A stretch of DNA of 64,000 nucleotides from Streptoalloteichus tenebrarius. GTDB lineage: Bacteria; Actinomycetota; Actinomycetes; Mycobacteriales; Pseudonocardiaceae. A program made the position numbers and the translations under genes. The stretch lies in the NCBI RefSeq assembly GCF_024171885.1, contig NZ_JAMTCP010000002.1, positions 62,001-126,000 on the forward strand. The letters are read 5' to 3'. The notes beneath the pieces are model-generated. The model was not told where the DNA came from. It made no database searches and saw nothing but the letters and a program-made list of their open reading frames with translations. Below, in pieces: positions 7,616 to 16,606 of the stretch; position 1 is the first letter of the stretch; each line of letters opens with the position of its first letter.

Positions 7616-9097
7616 TCACCGCCCGGTGAGGCGCGCGGCGGCCAACCGGCCGGAGATCAGCGTGGTCGGGATGCCGACGCCGGGTGTGGTGCCGCTGCCG
7701 GCGAGCACGACGTTCTCCGCGCCCCGCACCAGGTTCCTCGGGCGGAACGGGCCCGTCTGGGCGAACGTGTGCGCGGCGCTGAACGGGGTGCCGGCGGCGT
7801 GGCCCTGCGCCGCCCAATCCAGTGGAGTGGACACGTGCAGCAGCTCGCCGTCGGCGGCGGGCAGACCGCGCCGGCCCAGCACGTCCCGGATCTCCTCGAC
7901 GTAGGCGGGCGTGAGCCGCGACCAGTCCAGCGGGCCGGCCTGGAGGTTCGGACAGGGCGCCAGGACGAAGTGCAGGTGCCGGCCCTCGGGGGCGAGACCG
8001 GGATCGGTGCTGGTCGGCGTGGAGACCAGCAGTGAGGGGTCGGTCATGGGTCGGCCCTGCCGGATGATCTCGTGGAACGTGCGGTCCCACGAAGCGCCAA
8101 ACGAGATCGTGTGGTGGGCCGGGTCCTCCGACCCCCGGTCGCCCGCCAGGTGCAGCACCACCGCCGACGGCGACCAGCGCAGCCCCACGGGGCGGCGCGG
8201 CGCGCGGCCGAGCAGGCGGTAGGAGACGGGCAGGTCCGTCGTGAGGACCACGGCGTCGCAGGGGATGCGCTCGCCGTGGGCGGTGCGCACGGCGGTGACG
8301 CGGGAGCCGTCGCGTTCGAGGCTCGTGACGGTGGTGTCGTACCGGAACGTCGCGCCGGCCTCGGTCGCGGCGTCGGCGAGCGCCTGGGGGAGCTGGCGCA
8401 TCCCGCCGCGGACCGCGAAGACCCCGCGGATCGTGTCCATGTACGCGATGACGGCGTAGGCCGCCAACGCCTTCCGCGGTGAGAGCCCGGCGTAGAGCGC
8501 CTGGAACGAGAACACCCGGCGCACGCGCTCGTCGTGGACGAAGCGACCGATCGCCCGGTCCAGGCGGCCGAACGCGCCGAGCGCGACCACCTTCGCCAGC
8601 GACGGGTGCACGAGGTCCAGGGCCGAGTCGAAGTTCGCGGCGATGAACCGGTCGAACTCCGCCCGGTACAGCTCGGTCAGCCACCGGCGGAGCCGGCGGT
8701 AGCCCAGCGCCTCCGCCGGGCCGGCGACCCGCCGCACCTCGGCCTCCATCGCCTCCGCGTCGGTGTGCACGTCGAGCGTGCTGCCGTCGGCGAACCGGGC
8801 CCGGTACGCCGGGTGCAGGGGAGTCAGCTCCAGCCGCTCCTCCAGCGACGAGCCGACGGCCGCCAGGGCTTCGTCGACCAGCTCCGGCATGGTCATGACG
8901 GTCGGGCCGGTGTCGATGCGGAAGCCGTCGACGTCCAGCCGGCCGGTCCGGCCGCCCGGGTGGGGCTCGCGCTCCAGCACGGTGACCTCGCGGCCCGCGC
9001 CGAGCAGGTGGAGGGCCGTTGACAACCCAGAGAGGCCCGCGCCGACCACGACGACGTGATCGGTGCGGCCGGGCACGGTGCGCACAGTTCGACTCAC
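7616..9097 (-). CDS. crtI: Phytoene desaturase (CrtI family)
   Basis: FAD-dependent desaturase that converts phytoene to lycopene-type carotenoids. The 493 residues start with the dinucleotide-binding motif VVVVGAGLSGLSTALHLLG, followed by EREPHPGGRTG, and end with the CrtI-type C-terminal signature GTTPGVGIPTTLISGRLAA. Length is typical for the family. The protein could also be a related C40 oxidase or desaturase, but the neighbouring crtE favours phytoene desaturase. Upstream lies 1.2 kb of repeat-rich DNA before crtE; downstream the next crt gene (crtB) is more than 7 kb away behind unrelated genes. Confidence 0.88.
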   Translation of the reverse strand: MSRTVRTVPGRTDHVVVVGAGLSGLSTALHLLGAGREVTVLEREPHPGGRTGRLDVDGFRIDTGPTVMTMPELVDEALAAVGSSLEERLELTPLHPAYRARFADGSTLDVHTDAEAMEAEVRRVAGPAEALGYRRLRRWLTELYRAEFDRFIAANFDSALDLVHPSLAKVVALGAFGRLDRAIGRFVHDERVRRVFSFQALYAGLSPRKALAAYAVIAYMDTIRGVFAVRGGMRQLPQALADAATEAGATFRYDTTVTSLERDGSRVTAVRTAHGERIPCDAVVLTTDLPVSYRLLGRAPRRPVGLRWSPSAVVLHLAGDRGSEDPAHHTISFGASWDRTFHEIIRQGRPMTDPSLLVSTPTSTDPGLAPEGRHLHFVLAPCPNLQAGPLDWSRLTPAYVEEIRDVLGRRGLPAADGELLHVSTPLDWAAQGHAAGTPFSAAHTFAQTGPFRPRNLVRGAENVVLAGSGTTPGVGIPTTLISGRLAAARLTGR

Positions 9098-9176
9098 GAG
9101 CTTGTCCTACCGGGACGAGAAGGGACGAGAGACGCCGGGGGAGGGCGCTGGTGCCGGGACTCGGCGGTGAGGGGCC

Positions 9177-9296
9177 GGTGGACGGCAGCCGGTGGGGCGG
9201 AGGGTGCTGGCGAGGCGAGGGGATCGGCGGTGGACGGCAGCCGGTGGGGCGGAGGGTGCTGGCGAGGCGAGGGGATCGGCGGTGGGATGGCAGGCG
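9177..9296. repeat. 52-bp tandem repeat, two copies plus a fragment
   Basis: A unit beginning GGTGGACGGCAGCCGGTGGG starts at 9177 and again at 9229, identical over its length; a third partial copy begins at 9281. The period of 52 is not a multiple of three and the array lies between the crtI start and crtE. Confidence 0.8.
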
Positions 9297-9461
9297 GCTT
9301 GGCCTTCGCGACCGGTGCGACTCTCGCGGGGGCTGATCGACCGGGCTGACCGGACCGGGAAGATCGTCTTCCCTTCCCCTGCGCAGCCCCCACCCTCCCG
9401 GGGGGCGACCCCGCTCCAGTCTATCGGCCCCCCACTCCGGCCAACCCCCCAGAACAGAATC

Positions 9462-9554
9462 TGTGGATAACATCCGGCCAGACGACCCGATCAGGGGCAG
9501 AGACGTCACCCGACGATCGCGTCATCACGGGCCCCCACCGGAGCCTGTGGACAA
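9462..9554. promoter_or_regulatory. Two DnaA-box-like sequences 84 bp apart
   Basis: Read on the minus strand, 9462-9470 is TTATCCACA, the canonical DnaA box, and 9546-9554 is TTGTCCACA, the form preferred in high-GC actinobacteria. They have the same orientation and are 84 bases apart, eight helical turns. They lie in non-coding DNA far from any replication gene visible here. They could titrate DnaA, regulate nearby genes, or be chance matches. Confidence 0.45.
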
Positions 9555-9840
9555 CTTGTGGCGCGAGAACCGACATCCGTGCTTTCCTGGAAGGTTCGGC
9601 GTCGGCGCGTCGACCTCGCCCAGCCCGTCGAGCCCGGACCATCCTGGCGGGCTGGGGACGGTCGGCCGGTCGCCGTGTCGGTGGCCAACAGTCGTGACGT
9701 CGCGGGCACCGGCGAGTCCCACTCGCCCAGCGGAGCCATCAGCACCAGGGCGCACTCGGCGAGGGACGCCGCGCGGACCGGGAGCATGAGGGGGCGTCCG
9801 CATCACCGCCTCGCGTTCTCCCCGCGTTCTCGTCAGACCC

Positions 9841-10200
9841 ACCGGATCTCCCCAACCTCGCCGGCCCGCGTGGTCGCTCCCACTTCCCTGGGCTCGGCAA
9901 GGCACCGTGATGTCAGTAGCCCGGTAGATCATCTTTGCGTCAGCAGGCCCAGCGGATCACCGCGATCTCGCCGGCCCGCGTGGTCGCTCCCACTTCCCTG
10001 GGCTCGGCAAGGCACCGTGATGTCAGTAGCCCGGCAGATCGCCTTTGCGTCACCAGGCTCAGCGGATCACTGCAACCTCGCCAAGCTCACTAGGTCGGCC
10101 CAACCTCGCCAGCCCGCCTGGTCGCTGATCTTCCCGTCCAGCAAGGCACCGTGACGTCAGCGGCCCAGCAGATCATGTCTGCGGTCTCGCCAAGCACAGT
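9841..10200. repeat. 110-bp tandem repeat in the crtE-crtI gap
   Basis: A 110-base unit containing GCCGGCCCGCGTGGTCGCTC and then GGCAAGGCACCGTGATGTCA is present at 9841-9950 and almost identically at 9951-10060. A third, degenerate copy with an insertion of about 28 bases follows to about 10200. The whole 9098-10281 interval holds no convincing gene on either strand; these repeats, the 52-bp repeat and the DnaA-like sites are all that I see in it. Confidence 0.75.
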
Positions 10201-10281
10201 AGGTCACCAGTACGTCACCGCACTCACCCGGTCACGGAAACCCATCGGGTCACAAGGCCCATGAGTTGCAAGGCCCTTGGG

Positions 10282-11409
10282 TCACCAGGCGCGCCGGGTC
10301 GCCGCGACCGCCAGCTCCGCCAGCCTGGTCGCCGCCGGCTCCGCGACCGGCGCGGCGGCCAACGCCGCCAACGCGGCCTCCCGCAGCTCGTCGATCCGCC
10401 GCTCGACTGCGGCCACCGCCCCGAGGTCGACCAGCAGCTCCCGCACGACCTCCACCCGCTCCTCGGTCAGCTCCGGATCGCCCACGGCCGCCCGCAGCAC
10501 CCCGGCCGCGTCGTGCCGCCCTGACGTCTCCGCGTGCTCCAGACCCAGCGCCACCAGCAGCGTGCGCTTGCCCTCCCGCAGGTCGTCGCCCGCCGGCTTG
10601 CCCGTGACCTCCGGGTCGCCGAACACGCCCAGCAGGTCGTCCCTGAGCTGGAACGCGATGCCGATGTCCGCCCCGAACCGACGGAACGCCTCGACCAGTC
10701 CCTCGTCGGCGCCCGCGATCGCCGCGCCGAGGTGCAGCGGGCGCTCCACCGTGTAGGCCGCCGTCTTCATCCTGGGCACGCGCAGCGCCGCCTCGACCGA
10801 CTCGTCGCCCCGCGCCTGCGTGAGCACGTCGAGGTACTGGCCGGCCAGGACCTCGGTGCGCATCAGGCGCCACGGCTCGGCGGCCCTGCGCAACGCCTCC
10901 GGCGGCAGCCCTGCCCCGAACAGCATGTCGTCGGCCCAGGCCAGCGCCAGGTCGCCCAGCAGCACGGCGGCGGCCAGGCCGAACCGCTCCGGCTCGCCCC
11001 GCAACGCCTCCGCGCGGTGGCGCTCGCCGAAGGCGACGTGGATGGTGGGCGCGCCGCGCCGCATCGCCGAGTCGTCCATCAGGTCGTCGTGCACCAGCGC
11101 GCACGCCTGGATCAGCTCCAGGGCGCTCAGGGCGCGCAGCACCGAGGGCGTCTCCGGGCCGTCCGGGTCGCCGCCGGCGCCCCGCCACCCCCACCACGCG
11201 AACGTGGGGCGGATGCGCTTGCCGCCCCCGAGCACGAAGCCCGACAGCGCGTCCACGGCGTCGGCGAACGACGTGTCGATCAGCTCCGCCTCCGCGCGGC
11301 GCCGCTGGAGAAAGGAGGTCAGCTCCCGTTCGACGTGGCCGGGAAGGTCGAGGTCGAGGCCGGTGCGGGAGCCGTGGTCTGGCGTTGGGGGCACCTCCCC
11401 ATCCTCCAA
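10282..11409 (-). CDS. crtE: Polyprenyl (geranylgeranyl) diphosphate synthase
   Basis: Trans-isoprenyl diphosphate synthase making the C20 precursor for carotenoids or polyprenols. The 375 residues contain LGGGKRIRPTFAWWG, the first aspartate-rich motif ALVHDDLMDDS with the following RRGAPTIH, and the second motif AFQLRDDLLGVFGD, with PAGDDLREGKRTLL after it. Residues before the first motif are small and aromatic, as in short-chain synthases. The start could be ATG at 11409 or GTG at 11394; the latter has GGAGG at a better distance. In mycobacteria the orthologous place is idsA2 next to the metF-like gene; here crtI follows on the same strand, supporting a crtE role. Confidence 0.88.
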   Translation of the reverse strand: MEDGEVPPTPDHGSRTGLDLDLPGHVERELTSFLQRRRAEAELIDTSFADAVDALSGFVLGGGKRIRPTFAWWGWRGAGGDPDGPETPSVLRALSALELIQACALVHDDLMDDSAMRRGAPTIHVAFGERHRAEALRGEPERFGLAAAVLLGDLALAWADDMLFGAGLPPEALRRAAEPWRLMRTEVLAGQYLDVLTQARGDESVEAALRVPRMKTAAYTVERPLHLGAAIAGADEGLVEAFRRFGADIGIAFQLRDDLLGVFGDPEVTGKPAGDDLREGKRTLLVALGLEHAETSGRHDAAGVLRAAVGDPELTEERVEVVRELLVDLGAVAAVERRIDELREAALAALAAAPVAEPAATRLAELAVAATRRAW

Positions 11410-11510
11410 GGGAGCCGACGCCGCCGTGCCCCGGGGTCATTTGACGATGTCTGTTCCCATTCCGTGGGAGTCCACTCTCGACACTCGGTCCCGGAAGTAC
11501 CCTCCGGAAC

Positions 11511-12404
11511 ATGGTGGCGGTGGTCGATCGCGTGCGGTGTGGACGGCCCGTTTTCTCCGTGGAGTTCCTGGAACCGCGGGACTCCGAGGGCGAGCGGCAG
11601 CTCTGGCACGCGGTCCGCGCGTTGGAGCCGCTCGACCCCGCCTTCGTGTCGGTCACCTACGGCGCCGGCGGCACCCGGCGGGACCGCACCATCCGGGTGA
11701 CGGGCCGGATCGCGCAGGAGACCACGCTCGTGCCGGTCGCCCACCTGACGGCGGTCAACCACTCCGTGGCCGAGCTGCGCAACGTCATCGGGTGGTACGC
11801 GGCGGTCGGGGTGCACAACGTGCTCGCGCTGCGGGGCGACCCGCCCGGCGACGTGCACGGGGAGTGGGTGCCCCATCCACAGGGCGTCACCTACGCGGAG
11901 GAACTCGTTCGCCTGGTCCGGGAACTCGGTGACTTCTGCGTCGGGGTCGCGGCCTTCCCCTACGGCCATCCCCGGTCGGCGGACCTGGAGACCGACACCG
12001 CCCATCTCGTGCGCAAGATCCGCGCCGGCGCGCACTACGCGATCTCGCAGCTCTTCTTCGAGGTCGACGACTTCCTGCGGCTGCGCGACCGGGTGGCCGC
12101 GCAGGGCGTCGACCTCGACGAGGTGCCGCTGCTGCCCGGGATGATGCCGATCAGCACGCTGCGCGGTGTGCAGAAGATGGCGCACCTGGCCGGCGCGCCC
12201 GTGCCCTCGACCATCGTCTCCCGGATCGAGCGGTTCGCCGACGACCCCAAGGCGTTGCGGGCCGAGGGTGTCGACATCGCGACCGAGATGGGGCAGCGCC
12301 TGCTCGCCGAGGGCGTGAACGCGCTGCACTTCTACACCCTCAACCGCTCGCTGGCCACGAGCAGGGTCGTCGCCCGCCTCGGCCTCGTCCCCGCCCGCGC
12401 CTGA
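11511..12404 (+). CDS. metF: Methylenetetrahydrofolate reductase
   Basis: Reduces 5,10-methylenetetrahydrofolate to 5-methyltetrahydrofolate for methionine synthesis, an FAD-containing TIM barrel of 297 residues. Family features are FSVEFLEPRDSEGERQLW at the start (usual FEFFPPK region), VTYGAGGTRRDRT, VLALRGDPPGD and the later GAHYAISQLFFEVDDFLR and PGMMPIST. A -10 hexamer TACCCT (11498-11503) ends seven bases before the ATG and no ribosome site is present, so the mRNA is probably leaderless. It is divergent from crtE with about 100 bases between them. Confidence 0.93.
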   Translation: MVAVVDRVRCGRPVFSVEFLEPRDSEGERQLWHAVRALEPLDPAFVSVTYGAGGTRRDRTIRVTGRIAQETTLVPVAHLTAVNHSVAELRNVIGWYAAVGVHNVLALRGDPPGDVHGEWVPHPQGVTYAEELVRLVRELGDFCVGVAAFPYGHPRSADLETDTAHLVRKIRAGAHYAISQLFFEVDDFLRLRDRVAAQGVDLDEVPLLPGMMPISTLRGVQKMAHLAGAPVPSTIVSRIERFADDPKALRAEGVDIATEMGQRLLAEGVNALHFYTLNRSLATSRVVARLGLVPARA

Positions 12405-12556
12405 CCCTCCTTCCCTCTAGGCAGTCCTGCTCTCGCCGCCCGGTGCGCGAGACGTTGAGGCATGTGCATCATCAGCGGGTCCAGCGGCTGTAGGCAGGAA
12501 GGCGGTAGAAACCCACGAGGGAAAGGCGCGGTTATCGCCGTTGCTGGATCAGTGGC

Positions 12557-12808
12557 GTGAATCGGTGGTGGAGTCCTGCCAGCCGGAAGTGGCTGGAGAT
12601 CGACGTTGATCTGGACGAGGCGTCGAGTGGGCCGGGGCTCTGGTTCATCGAGTTCCGGGTTGGGGCGGTGGAGTGGGAGGCGATCGCGCCTCCGGGGCTC
12701 GATCACCTCGCGTTCGCGGACGAGGCCGGGTACTTCGGGGTGGTGGTTGAGCTGGATGAGGTGCTGGTGTTCCTTCGCCGGCTCGTCCTCTCGACCCGGC
12801 GGGAGTAG
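12557..12808 (+). CDS. Small hypothetical protein
   Basis: An 83-residue open frame (GTG start at 12557) with a balanced composition unlike the arginine-rich shadow frames nearby: WLEIDVDLDEASSGPGLWFI, then VGVVELDEVLVFLRRL-like beta-strand and helix content near the end. It lies between metF and the converging LppM-type gene. No ribosome site is clear and I do not recognise a family. It may be a real small gene or the remnant of a larger one; base composition is somewhat lower in GC than its neighbours. Confidence 0.4.
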   Translation: MNRWWSPASRKWLEIDVDLDEASSGPGLWFIEFRVGAVEWEAIAPPGLDHLAFADEAGYFGVVVELDEVLVFLRRLVLSTRRE

Positions 12809-12845
12809 CCGAGGCGGGTTCGTCGACGAAAGGCGGCGACGTGGG

Positions 12846-13544
12846 TCAGCCGGCGGCTTCGCGGCGGAGGTGGCGGCGGTGGACCAGGAAGGCCAGGCCG
12901 ATGACGAAGAGCGCCACGACCACGCACGTCACGGCGACCAGCAACGCCCAGCCGTGCCAGGAGCCCGAGGCCGCGCCGACGTAGCGCGCGGTGGCCGCCA
13001 GCTCGTTGACCTGCCCCGCCTTCGGGAGCCAGCTCACCGTGCCGGACACCTCGTCGCCGTTGGTGGTCAGCACCTGGCCGGGGAAGGTGATCCTGACCTG
13101 CACGTCCGTCCGGTCCGGCGGCACCTGCGTCAGGTCCACCGTCCCGTTGAGCGTGACCGTCTCCCCGGTGCGCCGCAGGGAGAACTGGTAGCGGGAGTTG
13201 GTGGCGGCGGTGAGGCTCGTGAGCACCCGCAGCTCCTCGAACCCCAGCTCCGTGAAGAAGAGCTGCGTCCCCGTGTAGCCGTCGCTGGTGTAGGGCTGCG
13301 TCCGCACCCGACCGACGAGCGAGTCGGGAACCGGGAGCTGGGGCCCGGCGTCCCCCTCGCGCGTGGGCAGCGCGGCCACGACCAGCTCGCCCGAGACCCG
13401 GTCCTCCTCGGTCACGGCCATCGCGGCCTTCACCCGGACGCAGCCGCCGAGCAGGACCGCCATGACGAGCACGAGCAGCGGCAGCGCCGTGACGGCTGGC
13501 CGAGCACGGCGCCGGACGAGCGGCTGCTCCACCCCGGGGCGCAC
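12846..13544 (-). CDS. LppM-type lipoprotein with C-terminal membrane anchor
   Basis: Envelope protein of about 232 residues. It starts with a basic, hydrophobic signal and lipobox LLGGC (Cys35), followed by the family's CVRVKAAMAVTEEDRVSGEL, a beta-rich domain (TFPGQVLTTNGDEVSGTVSW) and a C-terminal membrane helix ending in HRRHLRRE. Mycobacterial LppM, implicated in phosphatidyl-inositol mannoside handling and macrophage interaction, sits in the same place next to the metF-like gene and a GNAT gene, so orthology is likely. The start is uncertain: GTG at 13544 or 13532. The product could be retained by its C-terminal helix as well as by lipid. Confidence 0.8.
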   Translation of the reverse strand: MRPGVEQPLVRRRARPAVTALPLLVLVMAVLLGGCVRVKAAMAVTEEDRVSGELVVAALPTREGDAGPQLPVPDSLVGRVRTQPYTSDGYTGTQLFFTELGFEELRVLTSLTAATNSRYQFSLRRTGETVTLNGTVDLTQVPPDRTDVQVRITFPGQVLTTNGDEVSGTVSWLPKAGQVNELAATARYVGAASGSWHGWALLVAVTCVVVALFVIGLAFLVHRRHLRREAAG

Positions 13545-13724
13545 CGGGCCATCGTGCCAGTCGGGTGATGGTCGGCGCGCCCCGAGCCGGGCCCGATCAC
13601 GCGGACGCCGCGCGGATGGGGGGAACCTGGCGTGCTGCTTCACCTTTCCGGGCGATTGAGCCGGTGCCGCCGACCGGCCAAACGGGGTGCGGAGCACCCG
13701 GGGTGAACGGGTAGCGTCCGGTGC

Positions 13725-15416
13725 ATGGCATCCACCCCTACCGGTGTGCACGAGATCAGTGACCGGTACGTCGAGGACTACGCGGCCCTCGACCCGATCA
13801 CTGCCACCTACCTGGGCGTTCCAGGTCATGACGAGAAGCTGACCGACTTCTCGCCCGAGGGCCACCAGGCCCGCGCCGAGCTGTCCCGCCGCGCGGTCGC
13901 CGCCGTCGAGGCGGCCCGGCCCGCCGACGCCGACGAGGAGACCGCCAGGGCGGTCTTCCTGGAGCGGGTCGGCCTGAACGTGGAGATCCACGACGCCGGG
14001 CTCGACGAGTCCTCCCTCAACGTGATCGCCAGCCCTGTCCAGGACCTGCGTCAGGTGTTCGACCTGATGCCGACCGACAGCGCGGACGACTGGTCGGTGA
14101 TCGCCCGCCGGCTGACCGCGATGCCCGAGGCCATCGCCCAGTTGCGGGCCTCGCTGGCCCACGCGGCCGACCAGGGAAGGGTCGCGGCGATCCGCCAGGT
14201 CACCAGGGTCGCCGAGCAGTGCGAGACCTGGGCCGGCCTGCGGGGTGGGCGGTCGTTCTTCGCCAACCTGATCTCCGCCGCCGAGGGCGGGGACGGGATC
14301 GGCCCCGCCCTGCGCACGGACCTGGAGACCGGGGCCAAGGCCGCCGCCGAGGCCTACGCCGACCTGGCGCGGTTCCTGCGGGAGGACCTCGCCCCCAAGG
14401 CGCCGGCCAAGGACGCCGTGGGCGCCGACGTCTACCGCCTGTGGTCGCGGTACTTCACCGGCGCGAAGCTCGACCTGGCCGAGGCCTACGAGTGGGGCTG
14501 GGAGGAGTTCTCCCGCGTCGAGACCGAGATGAAGCAGGTCGCGCAGCGGATCAAGCCGGGGGCCACCCTGGCCGAGGCCGCCGCCGCGCTCGACGCCGAC
14601 CCGCGCTACAAGGTCCACGGCCAGGACGCCTTCGCCGCCTGGATGCAGCAGTTGTCCGACAAGGCGCTGGTCGACCTGCGCGGCGTGCACTTCGAGATCC
14701 CCGACGCGCTGATGAAGCTGGAGTGCCGGATCGCGCCCCCCGGCGGCGGTGTCGGCGCCTACTACACCGGCCCGACCGACGACTTCTCCCGCCCCGGCCG
14801 CATGTGGTGGTCCGTCCCCGCGGACAAGGAGGAGTTCACCACCTGGCGTGAGGTCTCGACCGTCTACCACGAGGGCGCGCCCGGCCACCACCTCCAGGTC
14901 GCGACCGCCGTCTACCAGCAGGCGCGGCTCAACCGCTTCCAGCGCCTGATGTGCTGGGTCTCCGGCTACGGCGAGGGCTGGGCGCTCTACGCCGAGCGGC
15001 TCATGCGCGAGCTGGGCTACCTCGACGACGACGGCAACCTGCTGGGCATGCTCGACGCCCACCTGTTCCGCGCCGCCCGCGTGGTGGTGGACATCGGCAT
15101 GCACCTGGAGCTGGAGATCCCGGCGGGCACCGGGTTCCACGAGGGCGAGCGGTGGACGCCGGAGCTGGGCCTGGAGTTCATGCTCACCCGGACCATCACC
15201 GACCCCGCCCACGTGCGTGACGAGATCGACCGCTACCTGGGCTGGCCGGGCCAGGCCCCGTCGTACAAGCTCGGCGAGCGCCTGTGGCTGGCCGCGCGTG
15301 AGGAGGCCCGTCAGCGGCACGGCGACGCGTTCGACCTCAAGCGGTTCCACATGCAGGCGCTGGAGATGGGCGCCATGGGCCTGGACACGCTGCGGGAGCA
15401 GCTCGCCAAGCTCTGA
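13725..15416 (+). CDS. DUF885 family metallopeptidase-like protein
   Basis: Cytoplasmic protein of 563 residues without a signal peptide. DUF885 proteins are helical zinc-peptidase relatives; the active-site region here is STVYHEGAPGHHLQ, with the HExxxH arrangement, followed by GYGEGWALYAERLM that supplies the downstream acidic ligand. Substrates are unknown. A -10 hexamer TAGCGT (13712-13717) ends seven bases before the ATG with no ribosome site, so translation is probably leaderless. It is divergent from the LppM-type gene and converges on the methyltransferase gene, with a strong hairpin at the junction. Confidence 0.88.
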   Translation: MASTPTGVHEISDRYVEDYAALDPITATYLGVPGHDEKLTDFSPEGHQARAELSRRAVAAVEAARPADADEETARAVFLERVGLNVEIHDAGLDESSLNVIASPVQDLRQVFDLMPTDSADDWSVIARRLTAMPEAIAQLRASLAHAADQGRVAAIRQVTRVAEQCETWAGLRGGRSFFANLISAAEGGDGIGPALRTDLETGAKAAAEAYADLARFLREDLAPKAPAKDAVGADVYRLWSRYFTGAKLDLAEAYEWGWEEFSRVETEMKQVAQRIKPGATLAEAAAALDADPRYKVHGQDAFAAWMQQLSDKALVDLRGVHFEIPDALMKLECRIAPPGGGVGAYYTGPTDDFSRPGRMWWSVPADKEEFTTWREVSTVYHEGAPGHHLQVATAVYQQARLNRFQRLMCWVSGYGEGWALYAERLMRELGYLDDDGNLLGMLDAHLFRAARVVVDIGMHLELEIPAGTGFHEGERWTPELGLEFMLTRTITDPAHVRDEIDRYLGWPGQAPSYKLGERLWLAAREEARQRHGDAFDLKRFHMQALEMGAMGLDTLREQLAKL

Positions 15417-15433
15417 GCGGGCCGCGACGTCCC

Positions 15434-15470
15434 CGGGGACCCCGTCGGTCATGAGCCGGCGGGGTCCCCG
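15434..15470. terminator. Hairpin between DUF885 and methyltransferase genes
   Basis: Arms of 15 bases (15434-15448 and 15456-15470, core GGGGACCCC and GGGGTCCCC) pair with one G-T wobble around a seven-base loop. The loop contains the methyltransferase stop codon. Likely bidirectional terminator for the converging genes. Confidence 0.65.
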
Positions 15471-16606
15471 AGGACCGCTGTCTGCCGGTCGGGGGTCACG
15501 ACGAAGGACCACCGGTCGACGCCGGGCCGGCCCTCGGCCTTCCACCGCTGGTAGGCGGCCTCGACCTCGTCCCACAGGTCGCGCGGTCCGCCCTGCCAGA
15601 CCGCCTGCGGGCCGGGCGTGGCCCCGTAGCGCACGTGCGCCCACGACGACGTGACCGGGTCCAGCAGCCACAGGGCGTGTTCCCGTCCGCCGTCGCGGGG
15701 CGGCTCGTGCCACCAGTGGCAGTCGGGGACCTGCGCGCCGATCGCCCACCGGGCGTCGAACGTCCTGGCCACCCGCCACAGCTTCAGCCCGGTCCTGGCC
15801 AGTCGCGCGTCCGGGTCCCCGTGCGGCAGGGACGCCGTGTCGACGCGGCGCGTCCTGTGCTGCCGCAGGGGCATCGCGGGCACGCGGCCCAGCGGTCGTC
15901 CGGTCGCCGTGCCGTCCTCGTGCACCGTGAACGCGGTGAGCACGGCTCCCCCGGAGTAGTCCGTCCTCAGTGGAGCGACGATGCGGCCGCCGGGACGGGT
16001 CTGGGCGACCCACGCGTAGGGCAGCCGTCCCACGGTGACCGCCGCCGTGGACAGCACCCGGTCGTAGGGCGCGCGCGTGGGGTGGCCGGCCGCGCCGTCG
16101 GCCCGCGCGACCGTCACCAGGTACCCGTGCGCGGCGAGGGCCGCGCGGGCGGTGGCCGCGAGGTAGGTGTCGATCTCGACGCTGGTGACCCGGGACGGTC
16201 CGAGCCGGTGCGCCAGCAGCGCGGTCGTGTAGCCGGTGCCGGTGCCGACCTCCAGCACGCGGTTGCCGTCCTCCACCGCCAACGCCGTCAACAGGGTGAG
16301 CACGAGGCTGGGCGGGGAGACCGAGCCGGTGCAGTGCCGGCCGTTCGTGTCGGGCCACCGGGTCGCGCCGTCGTCGAACTGGGTCAGGACCGGCACGTCG
16401 GAGCCGGCCACCTCGGCCCAGCGGTCGGGGTCGGTGTCCCGGGAGACGGGTTTGGGCGGGCCCTGGCCCTCGCCCACCCAGACGTGGGCCGGCACGAACC
16501 CGGCCCTGGGGACGGCCAGGAACGCCTCCCGCCACGCCGCGCCGTCCGGTCCGGCCAGCGCGGCGCCCGCCAGCCCCGCCGGCAGGCCCTCACTCGCCGG
16601 CGCCAT
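15449..16606 (-). CDS. PIMT-like (protein-L-isoaspartate O-methyltransferase family) methyltransferase
   Basis: SAM-dependent methyltransferase of about 385 residues. The N-terminal half is the PIMT fold: FVPAHVWVGEGQG near the front, CTGSVSPPSLVLTLLTAL, then motif I VLEVGTGTGYTTALLA and SVEIDTYLAATARAAL. The C-terminal 150 residues are an extension (HWWHEPPRDGGREHALWLLD) found in actinobacterial members, some of which act in peptide natural-product pathways. No precursor peptide was seen beside it, so housekeeping repair or another role remains possible. ATG at 16606 is preferred because the frame upstream is not conserved-looking; the true start is not proven. Confidence 0.75.
   Translation of the reverse strand: MAPASEGLPAGLAGAALAGPDGAAWREAFLAVPRAGFVPAHVWVGEGQGPPKPVSRDTDPDRWAEVAGSDVPVLTQFDDGATRWPDTNGRHCTGSVSPPSLVLTLLTALAVEDGNRVLEVGTGTGYTTALLAHRLGPSRVTSVEIDTYLAATARAALAAHGYLVTVARADGAAGHPTRAPYDRVLSTAAVTVGRLPYAWVAQTRPGGRIVAPLRTDYSGGAVLTAFTVHEDGTATGRPLGRVPAMPLRQHRTRRVDTASLPHGDPDARLARTGLKLWRVARTFDARWAIGAQVPDCHWWHEPPRDGGREHALWLLDPVTSSWAHVRYGATPGPQAVWQGGPRDLWDEVEAAYQRWKAEGRPGVDRWSFVVTPDRQTAVLGDPAGS

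Noticed and set aside
9525-10154. Open frames on both strands in the crtE-crtI gap
   Set aside because: They span the tandem repeats, have biased composition and lack ribosome sites; the repeats explain the sequence better.
12846-16535. A 1229-codon open frame on the minus strand
   Set aside because: Only its last part is the LppM-type protein; the rest runs antisense to DUF885 and out of frame through the methyltransferase gene. Such long shadows are expected at this GC content.
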